This document shows positions 63,024-64,000 of a DNA stretch of 64,000 bases, piece by piece. How positions within the stretch are numbered: position 1 is the stretch's first letter; each line of letters begins with the position of its first letter. The notes under the pieces are model-generated. The model did no database searches. It saw only the letters and a list, made by a program, of their open reading frames with translations, and had not been told where the DNA came from. This DNA is from Candidatus Paralachnospira caecorum. Its GTDB lineage: Bacteria > Bacillota > Clostridia > Lachnospirales > Lachnospiraceae. The stretch is from positions 21,686 to 85,685 of the forward strand of contig CAJFHG010000009.1 of assembly GCA_904379015.1 (NCBI GenBank), read 5' to 3'. The translations under genes were made by a program, and so were the position numbers.

Positions 63024-63883
63024 ACTCTATAAACGCCTGTTACGATAAATTATCACGGCTGAAATACGAACTGGAAACCGCAGACGCAGTAATCATCGGT
63101 GCCGGAGCGGGGCTTTCTGCCTCCGCCGGACTGGATTATTCTGGAAAGCGGTTTGAACGATATTTTGGAGACTTCCAGAAAAAATACGGAATCCGGGATA
63201 TGTACTCCGGGGGCTTTTACCCTTTTGCCAGTCTTGAGGAACACTGGGCCTGGTGGAGCCGGCAAATCATGCTGAACCTCTACGGACAGGCACCAAAACC
63301 GGTTTACGAGGATCTGCTGGGGCTGGTAAATGAAAAAGACTATTTTGTCCTTACTACCAATGTGGATCATAGATTTCAGCTGGCAGGCTTTGACAAGAAG
63401 CGATTATTCTACACCCAGGGGGACTACGGCCTGTGGCAATGCTCCAAGCCCTGCCATCAAGAAACCTATGACAACCAGAAGACCGTCCGTCAAATGGTGG
63501 AGGCCCAGGGCTTCTGTATAACAGAAGACGGTATGGAACTGCCTGCGGGTACCGTTTCCAAAATGGCTGTTCCTGCGGAACTGGTTCCTTACTGCCCCAG
63601 GTGCGGCAAGCCTATGACCATGAATCTCCGGTGTGACGATACCTTTGTTCAAGACCATGGCTGGTATGTCGCAGCCAATCGGTATGAGGATTTTCTCCGC
63701 CAGCACAAGGAATCAAAAATTCTATTTCTGGAGTTAGGCGTGGGCAGCAATACCCCGGGCATAGTGAAATTTTCCTTCTGGAGAATGACAGCGGAGAATC
63801 CCAAGGCGGTTTATGCCTGCGTCAACCTGGGGGAAGCCGGCGCGCCAAAAAAAATTGCCACTAAGTCGCTCGATCTGCATTGA
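62999..63883 (+). CDS. SirTM-type sirtuin (macrodomain-associated class), C-terminus frameshifted
   Basis: NAD-dependent sirtuin of the class linked to macrodomain/lipoate operons, known as ADP-ribosyltransferases acting on GcvH-like proteins. GAGAGLSASAGL near residue 36, GGFYPFASLEEHWAWWSR, DYFVLTTNVDHRFQLAGFDKKRLFYTQGDYG, the zinc-site CPRCGKPMTMNLRCDDTF, and LELGVGSNTPGIVKFSFWRMT all fit. The frame stops at 63883; the expected end (SICIDGDIGEVLKKLK) is present in another frame ending at 63920, so an indel near 63870 removed it. Starts inside the previous gene's end. Confidence 0.85.
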   Translation: MFSKTATINSINACYDKLSRLKYELETADAVIIGAGAGLSASAGLDYSGKRFERYFGDFQKKYGIRDMYSGGFYPFASLEEHWAWWSRQIMLNLYGQAPKPVYEDLLGLVNEKDYFVLTTNVDHRFQLAGFDKKRLFYTQGDYGLWQCSKPCHQETYDNQKTVRQMVEAQGFCITEDGMELPAGTVSKMAVPAELVPYCPRCGKPMTMNLRCDDTFVQDHGWYVAANRYEDFLRQHKESKILFLELGVGSNTPGIVKFSFWRMTAENPKAVYACVNLGEAGAPKKIATKSLDLH

Positions 63884-63916
63884 CGGGGATATTGGCGAAG
63901 TATTAAAAAAATTAAA

Positions 63917-64000
63917 ATGAAAACCAGCAGATTCATTGGCTATTCGTTACCGGGACATATTTTGTGCCGGTTGCTAAGGTATCAATCGTGTTACAATCGG
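63917..64000 (+). CDS. Open frame running off the window end (unrecognised)
   Basis: An ATG at 63917-63919 overlaps the TGA (63918-63920) that ends the sirtuin's original frame, the ATGA coupling seen elsewhere. The 28 codons to the window end contain no stop. Too short to identify; it may be the next operon gene or chance. Confidence 0.25.
   Translation, partial: MKTSRFIGYSLPGHILCRLLRYQSCYNR

Noticed and set aside
1..64000. tRNA or rRNA genes, insertion sequences, prophage
   Set aside because: Looked for in intergenic regions; none could be supported by eye.

Overview
The window is a nearly fully coded stretch of a spore-forming, Gram-positive Clostridia chromosome, most likely Lachnospiraceae. 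The evidence is a small acid-soluble spore protein gene (60349-60561), a SpoVB-like flippase and a YlbJ-like membrane protein, strong purine-rich ribosome binding sites, Clostridia-type neighbourhoods (miaB/mutS/mutL/miaA, hisZ-hisG, recU, RelQ-type alarmone synthetase), and an anaerobe's redox genes. A MetF / MetV / RnfC2-like set (27208-30716) is the type of methylenetetrahydrofolate reductase found in acetogens such as Acetobacterium woodii, so a Wood-Ljungdahl methyl branch is plausible; species cannot be fixed from this window.

Layout: 1-5.1 kb, minus strand: PBP2 (cut by the window start), mreD, mreC, radC and a DUF4321 membrane protein, with no mreB between radC and mreC. 3.8-13.2 kb: methionine gamma-lyase-family PLP enzyme, miaA, mutL, mutS, a C39-like peptidase and miaB (tRNA modification plus mismatch repair). 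13.2-17.0 kb: proline synthesis (proA, proB) enclosing 5-formyl-THF cyclo-ligase, a DUF896 protein and a patatin. 17.1-25.0 kb: two overlapping FAD oxidoreductase genes, a BofC-like exported protein, a flippase, ybeY, phoH and a LysR regulator divergent from a ferredoxin-nitroreductase. 26.1-27.0 kb: a coiled-coil gene made of 63-bp tandem repeats. 27.2-30.7 kb: the reductase operon. 31.1-33.0 kb: cation/proton antiporter with a TetR regulator. 33.0-33.9 kb: a deletion scar joining the 3' halves of an acetyltransferase and a histidine kinase. 34.0-39.3 kb: a 1783-residue secreted GH92 glycosidase with SLH repeats. 39.7-41.0 kb: a PopT (DUF368) protein and an unknown gene.

41.1-46.2 kb is a partial histidine operon (hisZ-G-D-B-IE) behind a perfect TTGACA-17-TATAAT promoter. 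46.3-57.2 kb is a long minus-strand run of housekeeping genes (recU, RluA-type pseudouridine synthase, MBL/beta-CASP hydrolase, YgiQ, HAD phosphatase, RsmF-like methylase, alarmone synthetase, M23 peptidase, PepD). 57.3-60.6 kb holds a YlbJ-like gene, a DivIVA-like coiled-coil protein, coaD, rsmD and the SASP gene.

The right end (60.7-64.0 kb) is different: genes run on the plus strand and small indels accumulate. An aldo/keto reductase, a flavodoxin-fold reductase and a flavodoxin lipoprotein are all broken; a RibU-like transporter and an FMN-binding split-barrel/ferredoxin protein are intact, and a macrodomain-associated (SirTM-type) sirtuin has a frameshifted C-terminus. The common theme is flavin and redox chemistry. 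This segment, the duplicated MetV domain in the reductase operon, the repeat-built coiled-coil gene and the truncated gene pair at 33.5 kb are the points most worth a second look. No rRNA, tRNA, CRISPR array or intact insertion sequence was recognised.
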